NCBI GenBank assembly: GCA_903930255.1
Contig: CAIYYA010000073.1
Coordinates: 1-61,921 of the forward strand
Direction: 5' to 3'
DNA: 61,921 bases
Source: an uncultured beta proteobacterium
GTDB lineage: Bacteria > Pseudomonadota > Gammaproteobacteria > Burkholderiales > Burkholderiaceae_C
The notes below the pieces were generated by a model. It was not told the origin of the DNA, made no database searches, and was given only the letters and a program-made list of their open reading frames with translations. Position 1 is the first letter of the stretch. Each line of letters starts with the position of its first letter. This document shows positions 11,801 to 20,745 of the stretch, one piece after another. Both the position numbers and the translations under genes were made by a program.

Positions 11801-13631
11801 TGGGATGCTGCTGTCCAAGCAGATTCGTCTGGTTGCTGCGTTTGACCACAGACACATTTTTATTGATCCCAATCCGGATGCGGCAAGCAGCTTTGCGCAG
11901 AGACAGCGTTTGTTTGATTTATCCCGTTCAAGTTGGGACGACTATGACCGCAGCATCATGTCCGAAGGCTCCGGGATATATCCGCGGTCTGCAAAATCTA
12001 TCCCGCTGTCAGAGCCAGCTCGTCAGGTGCTCGGCATCGAAGCCACAGAATTGACGCCGAATGATTTGTTGCACGCTTTGCTCAAAGCGCCGGTTGACAT
12101 GTTGTACAACGGTGGCATTGGCACTTATGTCAAGTCAAGCAGCGAAAGTCATGCGCAGGCCGGTGACAAAGCGGGCGATGCTTTTCGGGTAAATGGCAAG
12201 CAATTGCGCTGCAAAGTGCTGGTTGAAGGGGGTAATCTGGGTTGCACACAGAGTGGGCGTATTGAGTTCGCTCAAGCCGGAGGGTTGATTTATTCAGATG
12301 CTATTGATAACTCGGGTGGTGTCGACTGTTCAGATCATGAAGTCAACATCAAAATATTGCTCGATCGCGTGGTTGAAGCGGGTGATCTGACCCTTAAACA
12401 GCGCAATGATTTGCTGGCCTCGATGACCGATGAACTGGGTCTGCTGGTGCTCTCTGACAACTATTATCAAACCCAAGCAATTGATATTGCTGTGCACAGA
12501 CCTCTCTATTGGCTCAATGGCCAGCAGCAGTTAATGCACTGGCTTGAGGGCGGTAAGCGCCTCAACCGAACGATTGAGTTTCTCCCAACCGACGATGTCT
12601 TGGCGTTGCGCCGGGTCAATCGGCAAGGACTCACTGCACCAGAAAATGCCGTGCTATTAGCCTACGCGAAGATGGCTGTCTTTGACGATTTACTCGTCAG
12701 CAACCTCCCCGATGATCCTTACTTTGATGCCGTACTGAGAGCCTATTTTCCACAAATTCTTTCTGAGAATTTTGCACTTCAGATTGCGCAACATCCGCTC
12801 AAACGCGAGATTATTGCCAACTTTATAACGAATACGGTGGTGAACCGGGTTGGTGCCACATTTGTGAATTTTTTAGCAGCAGAAGCAGCCGCTACTACCG
12901 CCGATGTGGTGCGGGCTTATACCTTGGCTCGCGAGATTTTTGATTTAGAGTCAATTTGGGACAACATTGATGCACTTGATCATGGCGTCGACAGCAAGCT
13001 GCAACTTGATTTGTTGTGCACGCTCATTGCGACCGTGCAACGCGCTTCGCGCTGGATATTGCGCCTGCGCTCAACTGAATTTAATTTGCCGACCTTGATT
13101 GCAAGATACCAGCCTGGTGCGCGAGAATTGGCTCAAAATTTGCAAGCATGGTTGCCCTCGACAGCATTGGCACAGTGGGATGCAAGTCGTGAACAGCTTG
13201 AGCATGCCACTGTTAGTCCTGATCTGGCTCACAGACTTTGTGCGCTTGTGCATGTTTTTCCAGCGCTGGATCTGGTTGATTTGGCTGAAAAAGCCAATAC
13301 AAAACTCGAACTAACGGCAAAAGCATATTTTGCGGTCGACACGGCACTCAATCTGAACGGCTGGCGCACACAGATCAAACGCTTACCCACAGAAACAGTT
13401 TGGAAAACGCAAGCCAGAGCCAGTGCACGCGACGAAATTGATGCCATTGCCAGTCATCTGACATTCAAGGTATTGACAGATTTTCAGAATGTAGCGGCTT
13501 GGACATCGCACCATGCTGCTTCGATCGCTCGAAGCCAGCAGTTACTCCAATCGATCAGCATGCAAGAAGCAGATTTAGCGCCAATTTCGGTCGCACTGCG
13601 GGATCTGCGCCACCTAGCTAAACCTGCTTAA
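8865..13631 (+). CDS. gdhB: NAD-specific glutamate dehydrogenase, large (about 180 kDa) type
   Basis: Catalyses NAD-linked oxidative deamination of glutamate to 2-oxoglutarate and ammonia. Length (about 1590 aa) and sequence fit the L-GDH family: a long regulatory N-terminal half with ACT-like regions, then the catalytic core with GGLRWSDRREDFRTEILGL (near residue 800), VPVGSKGGFV (near 830), the NAD-binding GIGDMSGDVFGNGML (near 970) and the C-terminal helical region. The frame is open from TTG 8853. I prefer GTG 8865 because GGAG at 8855-8858 lies 6 bases before it, whereas ATG 8859 directly abuts GGAG. It probably acts in amino acid catabolism, feeding the TCA cycle and NADH to complex I. 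Confidence 0.95.
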   Translation: MFQISLAALRSQALSSTSSAESPFADFVSAYFENADPQELQVRDFSMLCALARAHWRLLNATPNANGARIRVFNPSLAEDGFVSEHTVIQIVHDDMPFLVDSVTMSVNRSGRMAHWIVHPLLTIERNAQAQVLYACPALRETNSAHPVASLILLECDRILLDSERLAMEQDLADVLHHVSAVVRDWRSMLEQLQVSIQTSVNAPLPAASLSEGLAFAQWLQDQHFTFLGACTVQITNIAGVLQTETVQKEALGLLSLALQAQALNWNDDVHDFLSSQEFVSVSKSMTRSSVHRPSYLDCISIKLYDTTGTVTGVSRFIGLYTSKAYAAAVDTVPMIRQRCADVISGAGVVPDSHAAKALQAILEAYPRDELFQIDTPTLMAHATGILRLQERQRTRIFIRRDAFRRFVSLQVFVPRDRFNTELRSKIGDELCRVFEGQSIDFTPMLTDSPLARIHYIVRTPSDTRQDVDLNALEARIAQLARRWEDDCRQELIQTHGESMGSALALRFSSHFPNAYREDFSAAIAAADTLTLSGLINTTPLAVRLYRPLDSSAGLLRFKIFSSLKVALSDSLPLLECMGARVLDERPYRVADPAQASSYWIHDLGLQFPASCQFAEFCERFESLFLQVWSNQIDSDDLNRLILTTKLDARAIAILRAYTRYFKQLGLPFGQSYLESALLKNPSLAELLYQIFDTRLNPAIDTDRDATERKLCQSFEQALTLVVSLDEERILQQYLSTLLATVRTNAWQTSDGGFKSYLSFKLNPKLVFAMPEPKPQFEIWVYSPRLEGLHLRFGKVARGGLRWSDRREDFRTEILGLVKAQQVKNTVIVPVGSKGGFVLKREISPADRDAYMAEGIACYQLFLCGLLDLTDNLQGGLVVAPVQLVRHDADDPYLVVAADKGTASFSDIANAISRQYKFWLGDAFASGGSVGYDHKKMGITARGAWESAKRHFRSLGRDIQTQAFTVVGIGDMSGDVFGNGMLLSKQIRLVAAFDHRHIFIDPNPDAASSFAQRQRLFDLSRSSWDDYDRSIMSEGSGIYPRSAKSIPLSEPARQVLGIEATELTPNDLLHALLKAPVDMLYNGGIGTYVKSSSESHAQAGDKAGDAFRVNGKQLRCKVLVEGGNLGCTQSGRIEFAQAGGLIYSDAIDNSGGVDCSDHEVNIKILLDRVVEAGDLTLKQRNDLLASMTDELGLLVLSDNYYQTQAIDIAVHRPLYWLNGQQQLMHWLEGGKRLNRTIEFLPTDDVLALRRVNRQGLTAPENAVLLAYAKMAVFDDLLVSNLPDDPYFDAVLRAYFPQILSENFALQIAQHPLKREIIANFITNTVVNRVGATFVNFLAAEAAATTADVVRAYTLAREIFDLESIWDNIDALDHGVDSKLQLDLLCTLIATVQRASRWILRLRSTEFNLPTLIARYQPGARELAQNLQAWLPSTALAQWDASREQLEHATVSPDLAHRLCALVHVFPALDLVDLAEKANTKLELTAKAYFAVDTALNLNGWRTQIKRLPTETVWKTQARASARDEIDAIASHLTFKVLTDFQNVAAWTSHHAASIARSQQLLQSISMQEADLAPISVALRDLRHLAKPA

Positions 13632-13712
13632 CAACGACCACAAACATCAGTCAATCAGTTAGCGACTGAGTAACAATTGGCTGCGCAATCTTGGGCTGTT
13701 GAGCAAAGAAGC

Positions 13713-14114
13713 TTAAGCGCTAATATTCAGATAGCGTCCAGGGTTGCTTGTTTGGTTCGCCTGCTCGGCACTGGTTTTGAAATTATTGAGCAGATTGCTG
13801 CTTGCCATTGTTGAGTTTTTTACGTTGCTGTACAAACCAACGATCAGTTGTTGAGTTTTGCTGGGCACCGTATTGCGACTGGCCTGCAAGCTGGACTGGT
13901 AAGTGGGGTCGCGTTGCGATACTTGCTGGCTCAAGCTTTTAACTTCGCTTTGTTTTTGCCTTAAAACAGCTGAAGCTGCATCAACTTGACTGTTCAAACT
14001 CTGCACTTCAGCTTCAGCCTGATCGGCCTCTTGGCGAGCAGCCTCAAGACGCTTTTGAGTCAGCGCAGTTTGCAGCGCAGGCGTGGTGCTGTTGATTGCG
14101 GCAATTGAAGCCAT
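13713..14114 (-). CDS. Small coiled-coil protein of unknown function
   Basis: 133 aa, no known family recognised. Residues about 20-70 form a strongly predicted coiled coil rich in Glu, Gln, Ala and Lys with heptad spacing; no signal peptide or membrane segment is seen. The C-terminus ends PGRYLNISA, which resembles the end of the neighbouring minus-strand gene (TGRILNVVA). The two genes lie 25 bases apart in the same direction and are probably co-transcribed, with the 64-aa gene first. The ATG has only a weak Shine-Dalgarno upstream. The tail vaguely recalls small YjfB-like putative motility proteins, but that is a weak inference. Confidence 0.6.
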   Translation of the reverse strand: MASIAAINSTTPALQTALTQKRLEAARQEADQAEAEVQSLNSQVDAASAVLRQKQSEVKSLSQQVSQRDPTYQSSLQASRNTVPSKTQQLIVGLYSNVKNSTMASSNLLNNFKTSAEQANQTSNPGRYLNISA

Positions 14115-14139
14115 GATGCAATTTCATGCCCAGAGAAAT

Positions 14140-14334
14140 TCAAGCTACCACATTCAGAATGCGGCCAGTTGTTTGTCCTTGTGTGTTCACCACGGGGGCT
14201 GCTTGCTTGGGCGCTGTCTCTGCGGCTGCTGATTCTGCAGGTTTTTGTAAGTCTGACCTTCTCGCAGTCTGTTCAGATTGTGTGGGGCGCTGTGTAGATT
14301 GCACGGCAGGGGCAGATGGTGCGGAAACATTCAT
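14140..14334 (-). CDS. Small Ala/Gln-rich protein of unknown function
   Basis: 64 aa, low-complexity and probably disordered (Ala, Pro, Gln, Thr), ending in TGRILNVVA. A good Shine-Dalgarno sequence (GGAG about 7 bases before the ATG on the minus strand) supports translation. It is first in a two-gene minus-strand unit with the coiled-coil gene and shares its C-terminal G-R-x-L-N motif. It diverges from lolC across a 125-bp intergenic region that holds a perfect 12-bp palindrome. No family recognised. Confidence 0.5.
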   Translation of the reverse strand: MNVSAPSAPAVQSTQRPTQSEQTARRSDLQKPAESAAAETAPKQAAPVVNTQGQTTGRILNVVA

Positions 14335-14369
14335 GGCAGACTCCAGGTTGGGGTGGTATGAGTTTACGC

Positions 14370-14381
14370 GCGATTAATCGC
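14370..14381. promoter_or_regulatory. Perfect 12-bp palindrome between divergent genes
   Basis: GCGATTAATCGC reads identically on both strands and sits between the 64-aa minus gene (start 14334) and lolC (start 14460). Such a site could be an operator for a dimeric regulator acting on either side. No regulator is identified; a chance palindrome is possible. Confidence 0.3.
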
Positions 14382-14459
14382 AAGTTCAATAGGCATTTTG
14401 TGCCAGCACCACACCACAGTTAATATCGCACCCTGTCCAACTCACTGTCAGTGTTATCG

Positions 14460-15716
14460 ATGCAACTACCCTTCGAGCTCGTCTTGGGCTGGCGTTACAC
14501 CCGTGCGGGTCGAGCGTCCCAACGCAATGGCTTCATTTCTTTCATTTCAGGTGTATCCATGCTGGGCATCGCTCTGGGTGTGGCTGCCCTGATTATTGTG
14601 CTCAGTGTCATGAATGGCTTTCAGAAAGAAGTGCGTGATCGCATGCTGGGTGTGGTTTCGCATATTGAGATTGTTGCACCCAACGCAGAGGCCTTGCCTG
14701 ATGTGCAGCGCACCATGCGCCAGATCAAGGCGCATCCAGAAGTCATTGGTGCTGCACCTTTTATAGCTGCTCAGGCATTGTTGGCGCGCGGTGAGGACAT
14801 GAAAGGCACTGTAGTTCGTGGCATAGATCCGGCGCATGAAGCCGAAGTCACCGATCTGGTGCAATCCCTCAAAAATGAGGCTCTCCAGCAGCTTGTTGCG
14901 GGTGAATTTGGTGTTGTGCTCGGTGCTGAGCTGGCGCGCAGTTTGGGCGTTGTTACGGGTGACAAAGTCACCTTGGTGGTGCCCAGCGGGCAAGTCACAC
15001 CGGCGGGTATCGTGCCACGCTTGAAGCAAATGACCGTCGTTGGCACTTTTGACTCGGGTCACTATGAATACGATGCCGGTTTGGTCCTAATGAACATCAG
15101 CGATGCGGCGCGTCTTTTCAGGCTCGAAGGCCCCAGCGGCGTGCGCGTGCGCCTGCGCGATTTGCATCAAGCACGCACAGTGGCAGCTGATTTGACGGCA
15201 ACACTCACCGATCGCTTGCTGGTGCGTGACTGGACTCGCCAAAACCGCACCTGGTTTGCTGCAGTGCAGCTTGAAAAGCGCATGATGTTCATCATCCTGA
15301 CGCTGATCGTTGCCGTGGCTGCGTTTAATCTGGTGAGCACCTTGGTGATGACGGTGACTGATAAACGCGCCGACATTGCCATCTTGCGCACACTGGGTGC
15401 CAGCCCGGCATCCATCATGGGTATTTTTGTTGTGCAAGGTGCCATGGTCGGTGTGCTCGGAACCCTGGCTGGACTGGCTTTGGGCCTGGGCGTAGCGCTG
15501 AACATCGACGTGATCGTCCCGACGTTGGAACAATTGCTGGGTGCTAGCTTTTTGCCACGTGATGTGTATCTGATCAGTCGCATGCCAAGTGATCCTCAGC
15601 AAAGTGATATTCTGCCGATCGCCTTGATTTCTTTGCTGCTGGCTTTTATCGCAACGCTGTATCCCAGTTGGCGAGCCTCACGCGTCAATCCCGCAGAGGC
15701 TTTGCGCTATGAATAA
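14460..15716 (+). CDS. lolC: Lipoprotein-releasing ABC transporter permease LolC/LolE
   Basis: Inner-membrane subunit of the Lol system, which extracts lipoproteins from the inner membrane for LolA. It is 418 aa with the MacB/FtsX topology: one N-terminal helix (after [14 protein letters not shown], the family's opening signature), a large periplasmic domain, then three helices in the last 150 residues. The frame is open from GTG 14451, but the family begins at ATG 14460 (MQLPFELV). The end overlaps lolD by 8 bases. Only one permease gene is present, so it may act as a homodimer (LolF-like arrangement); that is an inference. Confidence 0.93.
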   Translation: MQLPFELVLGWRYTRAGRASQRNGFISFISGVSMLGIALGVAALIIVLSVMNGFQKEVRDRMLGVVSHIEIVAPNAEALPDVQRTMRQIKAHPEVIGAAPFIAAQALLARGEDMKGTVVRGIDPAHEAEVTDLVQSLKNEALQQLVAGEFGVVLGAELARSLGVVTGDKVTLVVPSGQVTPAGIVPRLKQMTVVGTFDSGHYEYDAGLVLMNISDAARLFRLEGPSGVRVRLRDLHQARTVAADLTATLTDRLLVRDWTRQNRTWFAAVQLEKRMMFIILTLIVAVAAFNLVSTLVMTVTDKRADIAILRTLGASPASIMGIFVVQGAMVGVLGTLAGLALGLGVALNIDVIVPTLEQLLGASFLPRDVYLISRMPSDPQQSDILPIALISLLLAFIATLYPSWRASRVNPAEALRYE

Positions 15717-16440
15717 CGCATTATCTGCGCTAGTCGGTGCTGGCTTGGCAAGTCCTTTCGCTGATGAATTGGTTTTAAGCGCCAAGGGCTTGTGCAAACG
15801 ATTCACCGAAGGGCGGCTGGATGTCAGCGTCTTACAAGGTGTCGACCTCGAGGTTTCGCGTGGCGACACATTGGCGATCGTTGGCACCTCGGGTTCAGGC
15901 AAAAGCACGCTGCTGCATTTGCTGGGCGGTTTGGATGCCCCCAGCAGTGGCTCGGTCAGCGTGCTTGGGCAAGACCTGGCACTACAGAGCGAGGCAGAGC
16001 AAGGGCGCATGCGCAATCTACACCTGGGTTTTGTCTATCAGTTTCACCATTTACTGCCCGAATTCAGTGCACTTAACAACGTCGCTATGCCATTATGGAT
16101 TCGCCGCTGGTCGCCCACCCGGTCTACTCAGGCAGCTTCTGAAATGCTAGCAAAAGTAGGACTTGATAAGCGCTTGCAGCATCGCCCCAGTGAGCTTTCT
16201 GGTGGCGAGCGTCAGCGCGTGGCGATTGCCCGGGCCTTGGTGACGCAACCTGCTTGTGTGTTGGCTGACGAACCCACGGGCAATCTCGACCGCAGCACCG
16301 CCAACGGCGTTTTCGATCTGATTCTGAACTTGGCACAGAGTCAGGGAACAGCCTTCATTGTGGTGACGCACGACGCCTCTCTGGCGGCACGATGCGCACG
16401 CCAGTTGCGCTTGGTGCAAGGACGTTTGTCAGCCAATTAG
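15709..16440 (+). CDS. lolD: Lipoprotein-releasing ABC transporter ATP-binding protein LolD
   Basis: ATPase that powers lipoprotein release together with the LolC-type permease. It is 243 aa. The Walker A (GTSGSGKST, near residue 60), Q-loop, signature (LSGGERQR, near residue 163), Walker B ([11 protein letters not shown]) and H-loop (VVTHD) are all present. The N-terminal about 20 residues ([14 protein letters not shown]) exceed the usual LolD start, and a later start is possible, but ATG 15709 overlaps the lolC end in the common coupled manner. tatD follows 9 bases downstream. Confidence 0.94.
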   Translation: MNNALSALVGAGLASPFADELVLSAKGLCKRFTEGRLDVSVLQGVDLEVSRGDTLAIVGTSGSGKSTLLHLLGGLDAPSSGSVSVLGQDLALQSEAEQGRMRNLHLGFVYQFHHLLPEFSALNNVAMPLWIRRWSPTRSTQAASEMLAKVGLDKRLQHRPSELSGGERQRVAIARALVTQPACVLADEPTGNLDRSTANGVFDLILNLAQSQGTAFIVVTHDASLAARCARQLRLVQGRLSAN

Positions 16441-16449
16441 TGGCAGATC

Positions 16450-17280
16450 ATGCCAAACTGGATTGATACCCATTGCCATCTCGATGCGCTAGAATTTTTG
16501 GTTCCAACGCACACTGAACGTGCACACCTAGCTATCAAAAAAATAGTAATACCCGCGGTTCAGGTGGGTAATTTCGAAGTGGTGCGCAGGCTGGCTCATA
16601 CGTTTGGCGATGCCTATGCCCTGGGCATTCACCCGCTCTACGTTCAGCACGCCACAGACGATGCTTTACAACAGCTCGATGCTGCCTTGCAGGCACAACG
16701 CTATGACCCGCATTTGGTTGCTGTCGGTGAGATTGGGCTTGATTTTTTTGTGCCCGAGCTTGGCATCAGCCCTTGGCGTGAGCGGCAGCAGCATTATTAC
16801 CATGAGCAGCTCAAACTGGCACGTCACTACAACTTAGCGGTGCTGCTTCACGTGCGACGCTCGGTTGATCAGGTGCTCAGTGGGTTGCGTCGCCTGGGTG
16901 GTCAGTGGCTTGGTATCGCACATGCCTTCAACGGCAGTGAGCAGCAAGCCAAGGGTTTTATCGACCTGGGTTTAAAGCTGGGCTTTGGTGGCGCCTTGAC
17001 ATTTGAGCGGGCGCTGCAGTTGCGCCGACTCGCAACACGGTTGCCGCTGGAGGCGATTGTCTTGGAGACCGATGCACCCGACATGCCGCCACGCTGGCTC
17101 TACAAAACTGCAGCTCAACGCGCAAACGGCGCGCTGCAGGGTGTCAATACACCAGCACAGTTGCCACGCATCGCTGCTGAATTGGCCGCTTTGCGGGGTA
17201 TCACGGTCGAAAAATTGGCTCATGCCACCACGCGCAATGCGTTGGCCGCGTTGCCGAGGTTGGCATCAGTCGTTTGGTGA
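16450..17280 (+). CDS. TatD family metal-dependent hydrolase (DNase)
   Basis: TIM-barrel amidohydrolase-like enzyme; TatD relatives have 3'-5' exonuclease activity on DNA. It is 276 aa. Metal ligands visible are the N-terminal DTHCHLD, the VGEIGLDFF glutamate near residue 96, histidines at LLHVRR and GIAHAFNG, and the C-terminal LETDAPDMPP. Nucleotides 16530-16550 contain a word (AGCTATCAAAAAAATAG) that recurs elsewhere in the window. It probably belongs to the lolCD transcription unit, since the gap is 9 bases. Confidence 0.9.
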   Translation: MPNWIDTHCHLDALEFLVPTHTERAHLAIKKIVIPAVQVGNFEVVRRLAHTFGDAYALGIHPLYVQHATDDALQQLDAALQAQRYDPHLVAVGEIGLDFFVPELGISPWRERQQHYYHEQLKLARHYNLAVLLHVRRSVDQVLSGLRRLGGQWLGIAHAFNGSEQQAKGFIDLGLKLGFGGALTFERALQLRRLATRLPLEAIVLETDAPDMPPRWLYKTAAQRANGALQGVNTPAQLPRIAAELAALRGITVEKLAHATTRNALAALPRLASVVW

Positions 17281-17293
17281 TAATCATGGCATC

Positions 17294-18049
17294 TTGAAAA
17301 AACACGCCCATAAACTCCCTGAAGTTAATTTCTCTGATGATGGCCCAGTGCGTCACCTGCACCTTGGCACCGATTGGGTTCAGGGCTCCATGTATCTGGA
17401 GAACTCCACTGCTTTGGTGCTTGAATATATTCAGCGCATGATGGCTTGGTTGCTGTTTGTAGAGCCAGACACGGTGCCAGATCGCTGTGCCATGCAATTG
17501 GGGCTGGGTGCGGGCGCTTTGACCAAGTTTTGCGCCAAAGAGCTTCACATGTTGACCACCGCCATTGAGCTCAATCCACAGGTGTTGGTGGCCTGTCGGG
17601 GCTGGTTCAAACTGCCGGCTGACAATGCCCGTATGCACGTTGTGCTAGCCGACGCTGCCCTGGAAATTCAAAACTCCAAGTGGTGGGGCACGGTGGATGC
17701 CTTGCAGGTGGATTTGTACGACCACGAAGCAGCTGCACCAGTGCTCGACAGTTTGCCGTTTTATAACCACTGCCGCCGCTTGCTTAAAGCCGATGGTTGC
17801 ATGACCGTCAACCTGTTTGGGCGGGCCTCAAGCTTTGAGCGCAGTGTCGAAAAAATGTCAGCCGCTTTTGGTCAGGATGCGATTTGGGCTTTTCGTCCTA
17901 CCCGTGAGGGCAATACCGTGGTGCTGGCGCAGCAAAAACCTTGTCGACCTAAACGCGAGCTGCTCATGGCGCGTGCCGATGTAATTGAAAAGCGCTGGGG
18001 TTTGCCGGCTGACAAGTGGGTGCGGGTGTTCAAGCCCATGCTGGCATGA
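17294..18049 (+). CDS. Spermidine synthase-like methyltransferase-fold protein
   Basis: 251 aa from TTG 17294, the first start codon that gives a protein beginning just before the conserved core (ATG 17286 is out of frame and stops at once). The Rossmann-like core QLGLGAGALTKF near residue 70 corresponds to the SAM or decarboxy-SAM binding loop, and ALQVDLYDHEAAAP to the catalytic Asp region of spermidine synthase-like proteins. It lacks clear polyamine-site residues, so true spermidine synthase activity is unproved. It lies between tatD and the GspE/PulE gene, and its stop overlaps the next start (ATGA). The start codon is uncertain. Confidence 0.72.
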   Translation: MKKHAHKLPEVNFSDDGPVRHLHLGTDWVQGSMYLENSTALVLEYIQRMMAWLLFVEPDTVPDRCAMQLGLGAGALTKFCAKELHMLTTAIELNPQVLVACRGWFKLPADNARMHVVLADAALEIQNSKWWGTVDALQVDLYDHEAAAPVLDSLPFYNHCRRLLKADGCMTVNLFGRASSFERSVEKMSAAFGQDAIWAFRPTREGNTVVLAQQKPCRPKRELLMARADVIEKRWGLPADKWVRVFKPMLA

Positions 18050-19827
18050 GTCACACCAAACACCGCAGTCCTGACATGGCGGGCCCTTTGGACTGGCGCA
18101 GTCTGGTGCAGTGGTTGCAAGCCGATGCGGTGATCACGGCACAAGAGGCGCAGCGCATTCACACTCGCTGTGCACAGGCTGAAAGCGCCCAGCACCCGCT
18201 GGTGCGTCTGGCCAGCGTGGTGGTGCGCCGCGCCAGCGATGACAAGCCGCTCGACATCGAAATGCTCACACACTGGCTGGCCGGGCGCTCAGGGTTGGAT
18301 TACCTGCGTATTGATCCGCTCAAGGTCGATGTGGGCAAAGTGGCCGACAGCATGAGTCCGGCCTATGCCGATCGGCACAAAATTTTGCCCGTGCAAGTGC
18401 TGCCCCATGAAATTGTCGTAGCGACTGCCGAGCCTTTTCTAACCGATTGGGTGGCTGAGGTGGAGCGCCAGTCTAGACGCAGTGTGCGCAGGGTGTTGGC
18501 CAACCCGACCGATATTGCACGCTATGCGGTGGAATTTTTTACGCTGGCCAAGTCGGTTCGCGCTGCCAACAAAAGTGGTGGCCAAACCGGTTCAAGTTTC
18601 GAGCAACTCGTTGAGCTTGGCAAAAGTAACAAGCAGCTCGATGCCAACGATCAAAGTGTGGTGCAAGTGGTTGACTGGCTCTGGCAATATGCCTTTGACC
18701 AGCGTGCTAGCGACATCCACCTGGAGCCTCGGCGTGAGCAGGGGGTGATTCGCTTCCGTATTGATGGTGTTTTGCACCCGGTGTACCAAATGCCCATGGG
18801 CGTGCTGGCCGCCATGACGGCGCGCATCAAGCTGCTTGGACGCATGGATGTGGTCGAAAAGCGTCGCCCTCAGGACGGTCGCATCAAAACCCGCAACCCA
18901 GGCGGTGACGAGATTGAAATGCGCATTTCGACCTTGCCAACTGCGTTTGGTGAAAAAATGGTGATGCGTATTTTTGATCCTGACACAACGGTCAAAGATC
19001 TCGATGCGCTGGGGTTTTCTGCGCACGACGCCAAGCGCTGGGAAGTTTTAGTGAAGCGTCCGACGGGAATTATTTTGGTTACCGGCCCGACCGGTTCTGG
19101 CAAAACCACCACCTTGTATTCGACCCTGAAACGACTGGCGACCGAAGAAGTCAATGTCAGCTCAGTTGAAGATCCAATCGAGATGATCGAGCCGTCTTTT
19201 AATCAAACCCAAGTGCAGCCGCAGCTTGATTTTGGTTTTCCTGAAGGACTGCGCGCACTCATGCGCCAAGACCCCGACATCATCATGGTGGGCGAAATTC
19301 GTGACCAGGCCACCGCCGAAATGGCTGTGCAAGCAGCGCTCACCGGACATTTGGTGTTTTCGACGCTGCACACCAACGATGCACCCAGCGCCGTCACACG
19401 CTTGCTCGAACTGGGTGTACCGGCCTACCTGATCAACGCCACGTTGTTAGGTGTGCTGGCGCAACGGCTTGTGCGCACGCTGTGCAAGCAATGCAAACAA
19501 CCTGATCCAACTGCTTCCTCAGAAGCGCTGGCAGAGGTGGTTAAGCCTTGGCAACTCAATGGTGCTTACAAGCCGTTTAAGCCGGTCGGTTGTGTCGAAT
19601 GCCGCATGACTGGATTTATGGGGCGCATGGGCTTGTATGAGCTACTGGTGGTTTCCGAAGCTTTCAAAAACCAGATTCAACGCGAGCCCAACAGTGATGC
19701 GCTCAAACGTCAGGCCATTGCCGATGGCATGCGTCCATTGCGCTTGGCGGGTGTGCTGCGCGTGGCTGAAGGGTTGACTGTGCTTGATGAGGTGCTGGCA
19801 TGCACACCAGCCTTTGCTGTTGCATAA
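18046..19827 (+). CDS. GspE/PulE (PilB-like) type II/IV secretion ATPase
   Basis: Hexameric ATPase family that drives type II secretion or type IV pilus assembly. It is 593 aa from ATG 18046 (ATGA overlap with the preceding gene); a GTG 30 bases upstream is less likely. The N-terminal about 160 residues match the MshEN/T2SSE-N type domain. The core has Walker A GPTGSGKTT (near residue 349), the Asp box VEDPIE, Walker B MVGEIRD, the His box STLHTNDA, and the tetracysteine metal site CKQC plus CVEC near residues 485-530. No pilin, secretin or GspF gene lies nearby, so the partner machine is elsewhere. Confidence 0.9.
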   Translation: MSHTKHRSPDMAGPLDWRSLVQWLQADAVITAQEAQRIHTRCAQAESAQHPLVRLASVVVRRASDDKPLDIEMLTHWLAGRSGLDYLRIDPLKVDVGKVADSMSPAYADRHKILPVQVLPHEIVVATAEPFLTDWVAEVERQSRRSVRRVLANPTDIARYAVEFFTLAKSVRAANKSGGQTGSSFEQLVELGKSNKQLDANDQSVVQVVDWLWQYAFDQRASDIHLEPRREQGVIRFRIDGVLHPVYQMPMGVLAAMTARIKLLGRMDVVEKRRPQDGRIKTRNPGGDEIEMRISTLPTAFGEKMVMRIFDPDTTVKDLDALGFSAHDAKRWEVLVKRPTGIILVTGPTGSGKTTTLYSTLKRLATEEVNVSSVEDPIEMIEPSFNQTQVQPQLDFGFPEGLRALMRQDPDIIMVGEIRDQATAEMAVQAALTGHLVFSTLHTNDAPSAVTRLLELGVPAYLINATLLGVLAQRLVRTLCKQCKQPDPTASSEALAEVVKPWQLNGAYKPFKPVGCVECRMTGFMGRMGLYELLVVSEAFKNQIQREPNSDALKRQAIADGMRPLRLAGVLRVAEGLTVLDEVLACTPAFAVA

Positions 19828-19830
19828 AAT

Positions 19831-20745
19831 ATGCCGGCAGTGCTTAACCATAAAGCGCAAGAAGCTCCTGAAAGCATAGCATTTGGTCTTGTCTTGGCTA
19901 TGCTGGGTGCGATTGCGTTCAGCGCCAAGGCGATCATCGTCAAGTTGGCCTACCGCCATGGAGTTGATGCGGTCACTTTGATCATGTATCGCATGCTTTT
20001 TGCGGTGCCGATTTTTGCGCTGATGGCTTGGTGGGCTGGTCGTGGCAAGCCCGCACTAACTCGGCGTGACTGGTGGGGTGTTTTGGGCTTGGGCTTTACC
20101 GGCTACTACCTGGCGAGTTTCCTTGATTTTGCCGGGCTGGTTTACATCGGTGCGTCACTTGAGCGGCTGATTTTGTATCTCAACCCGACCCTGGTGCTGC
20201 TGCTTGGGTTGGTGCTATACCAGCGCCACATCAGTCGGCGCCAAGCTCTGGGCATGGCCATCAGCTACTGTGGCGTTTTGTTGGTGTTTGGTCACGAAAT
20301 CAAGCTTGCGGGTGCAGAAGCAGCGTGGGGTGCTGTGCTGGTGTTCGGCAGTGCTGTGAGTTATGCCACTTACCTCAGTTTCAGTGGAGAACTGGTGCGC
20401 CGACTGGGTTCGCTGCGCTTGGCGGGCTTGGCAACAACGGTCGCCTGTATTCTTTGCATCGGGCAGTTTTTGCTGTTGCGCCCCCTGCACGCCGCGCTGG
20501 TAGCGCCTGAGGTGATCTGGTTGTCCATCTTGAACGCAACCCTTTGCACGGCGGCTCCGGTGCTGATGGTGATGATGGCGATCGAGCGCATTGGCGCCAG
20601 TTTGGCTGCCCAAATTGGTATGGTCGGGCCCATGTCGACCATTTTGATGAGTGCGCTGCTCTTGGGTGAGCCGTTCACCGCTTGGGTGGCTGCTGGCACT
20701 GCATTGGTGCTGTTGGGAATTTTTGTTTTTACGCGCAGCCGATGA
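19831..20745 (+). CDS. DMT superfamily (EamA) permease
   Basis: 304-aa integral membrane protein with about ten predicted helices and the two EamA repeats of the drug/metabolite transporter superfamily (features GAIAFSAKAIIVKLAYR at the start and PLLGEPFTAW-like LLGEPFTAWVA near residue 277). Substrate is unknown; family members export amino acids, metabolites or drugs. It begins 3 bases after the gspE-like gene and overlaps the next start (ATGA), so it is part of a compact unit. Confidence 0.85.
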   Translation: MPAVLNHKAQEAPESIAFGLVLAMLGAIAFSAKAIIVKLAYRHGVDAVTLIMYRMLFAVPIFALMAWWAGRGKPALTRRDWWGVLGLGFTGYYLASFLDFAGLVYIGASLERLILYLNPTLVLLLGLVLYQRHISRRQALGMAISYCGVLLVFGHEIKLAGAEAAWGAVLVFGSAVSYATYLSFSGELVRRLGSLRLAGLATTVACILCIGQFLLLRPLHAALVAPEVIWLSILNATLCTAAPVLMVMMAIERIGASLAAQIGMVGPMSTILMSALLLGEPFTAWVAAGTALVLLGIFVFTRSR

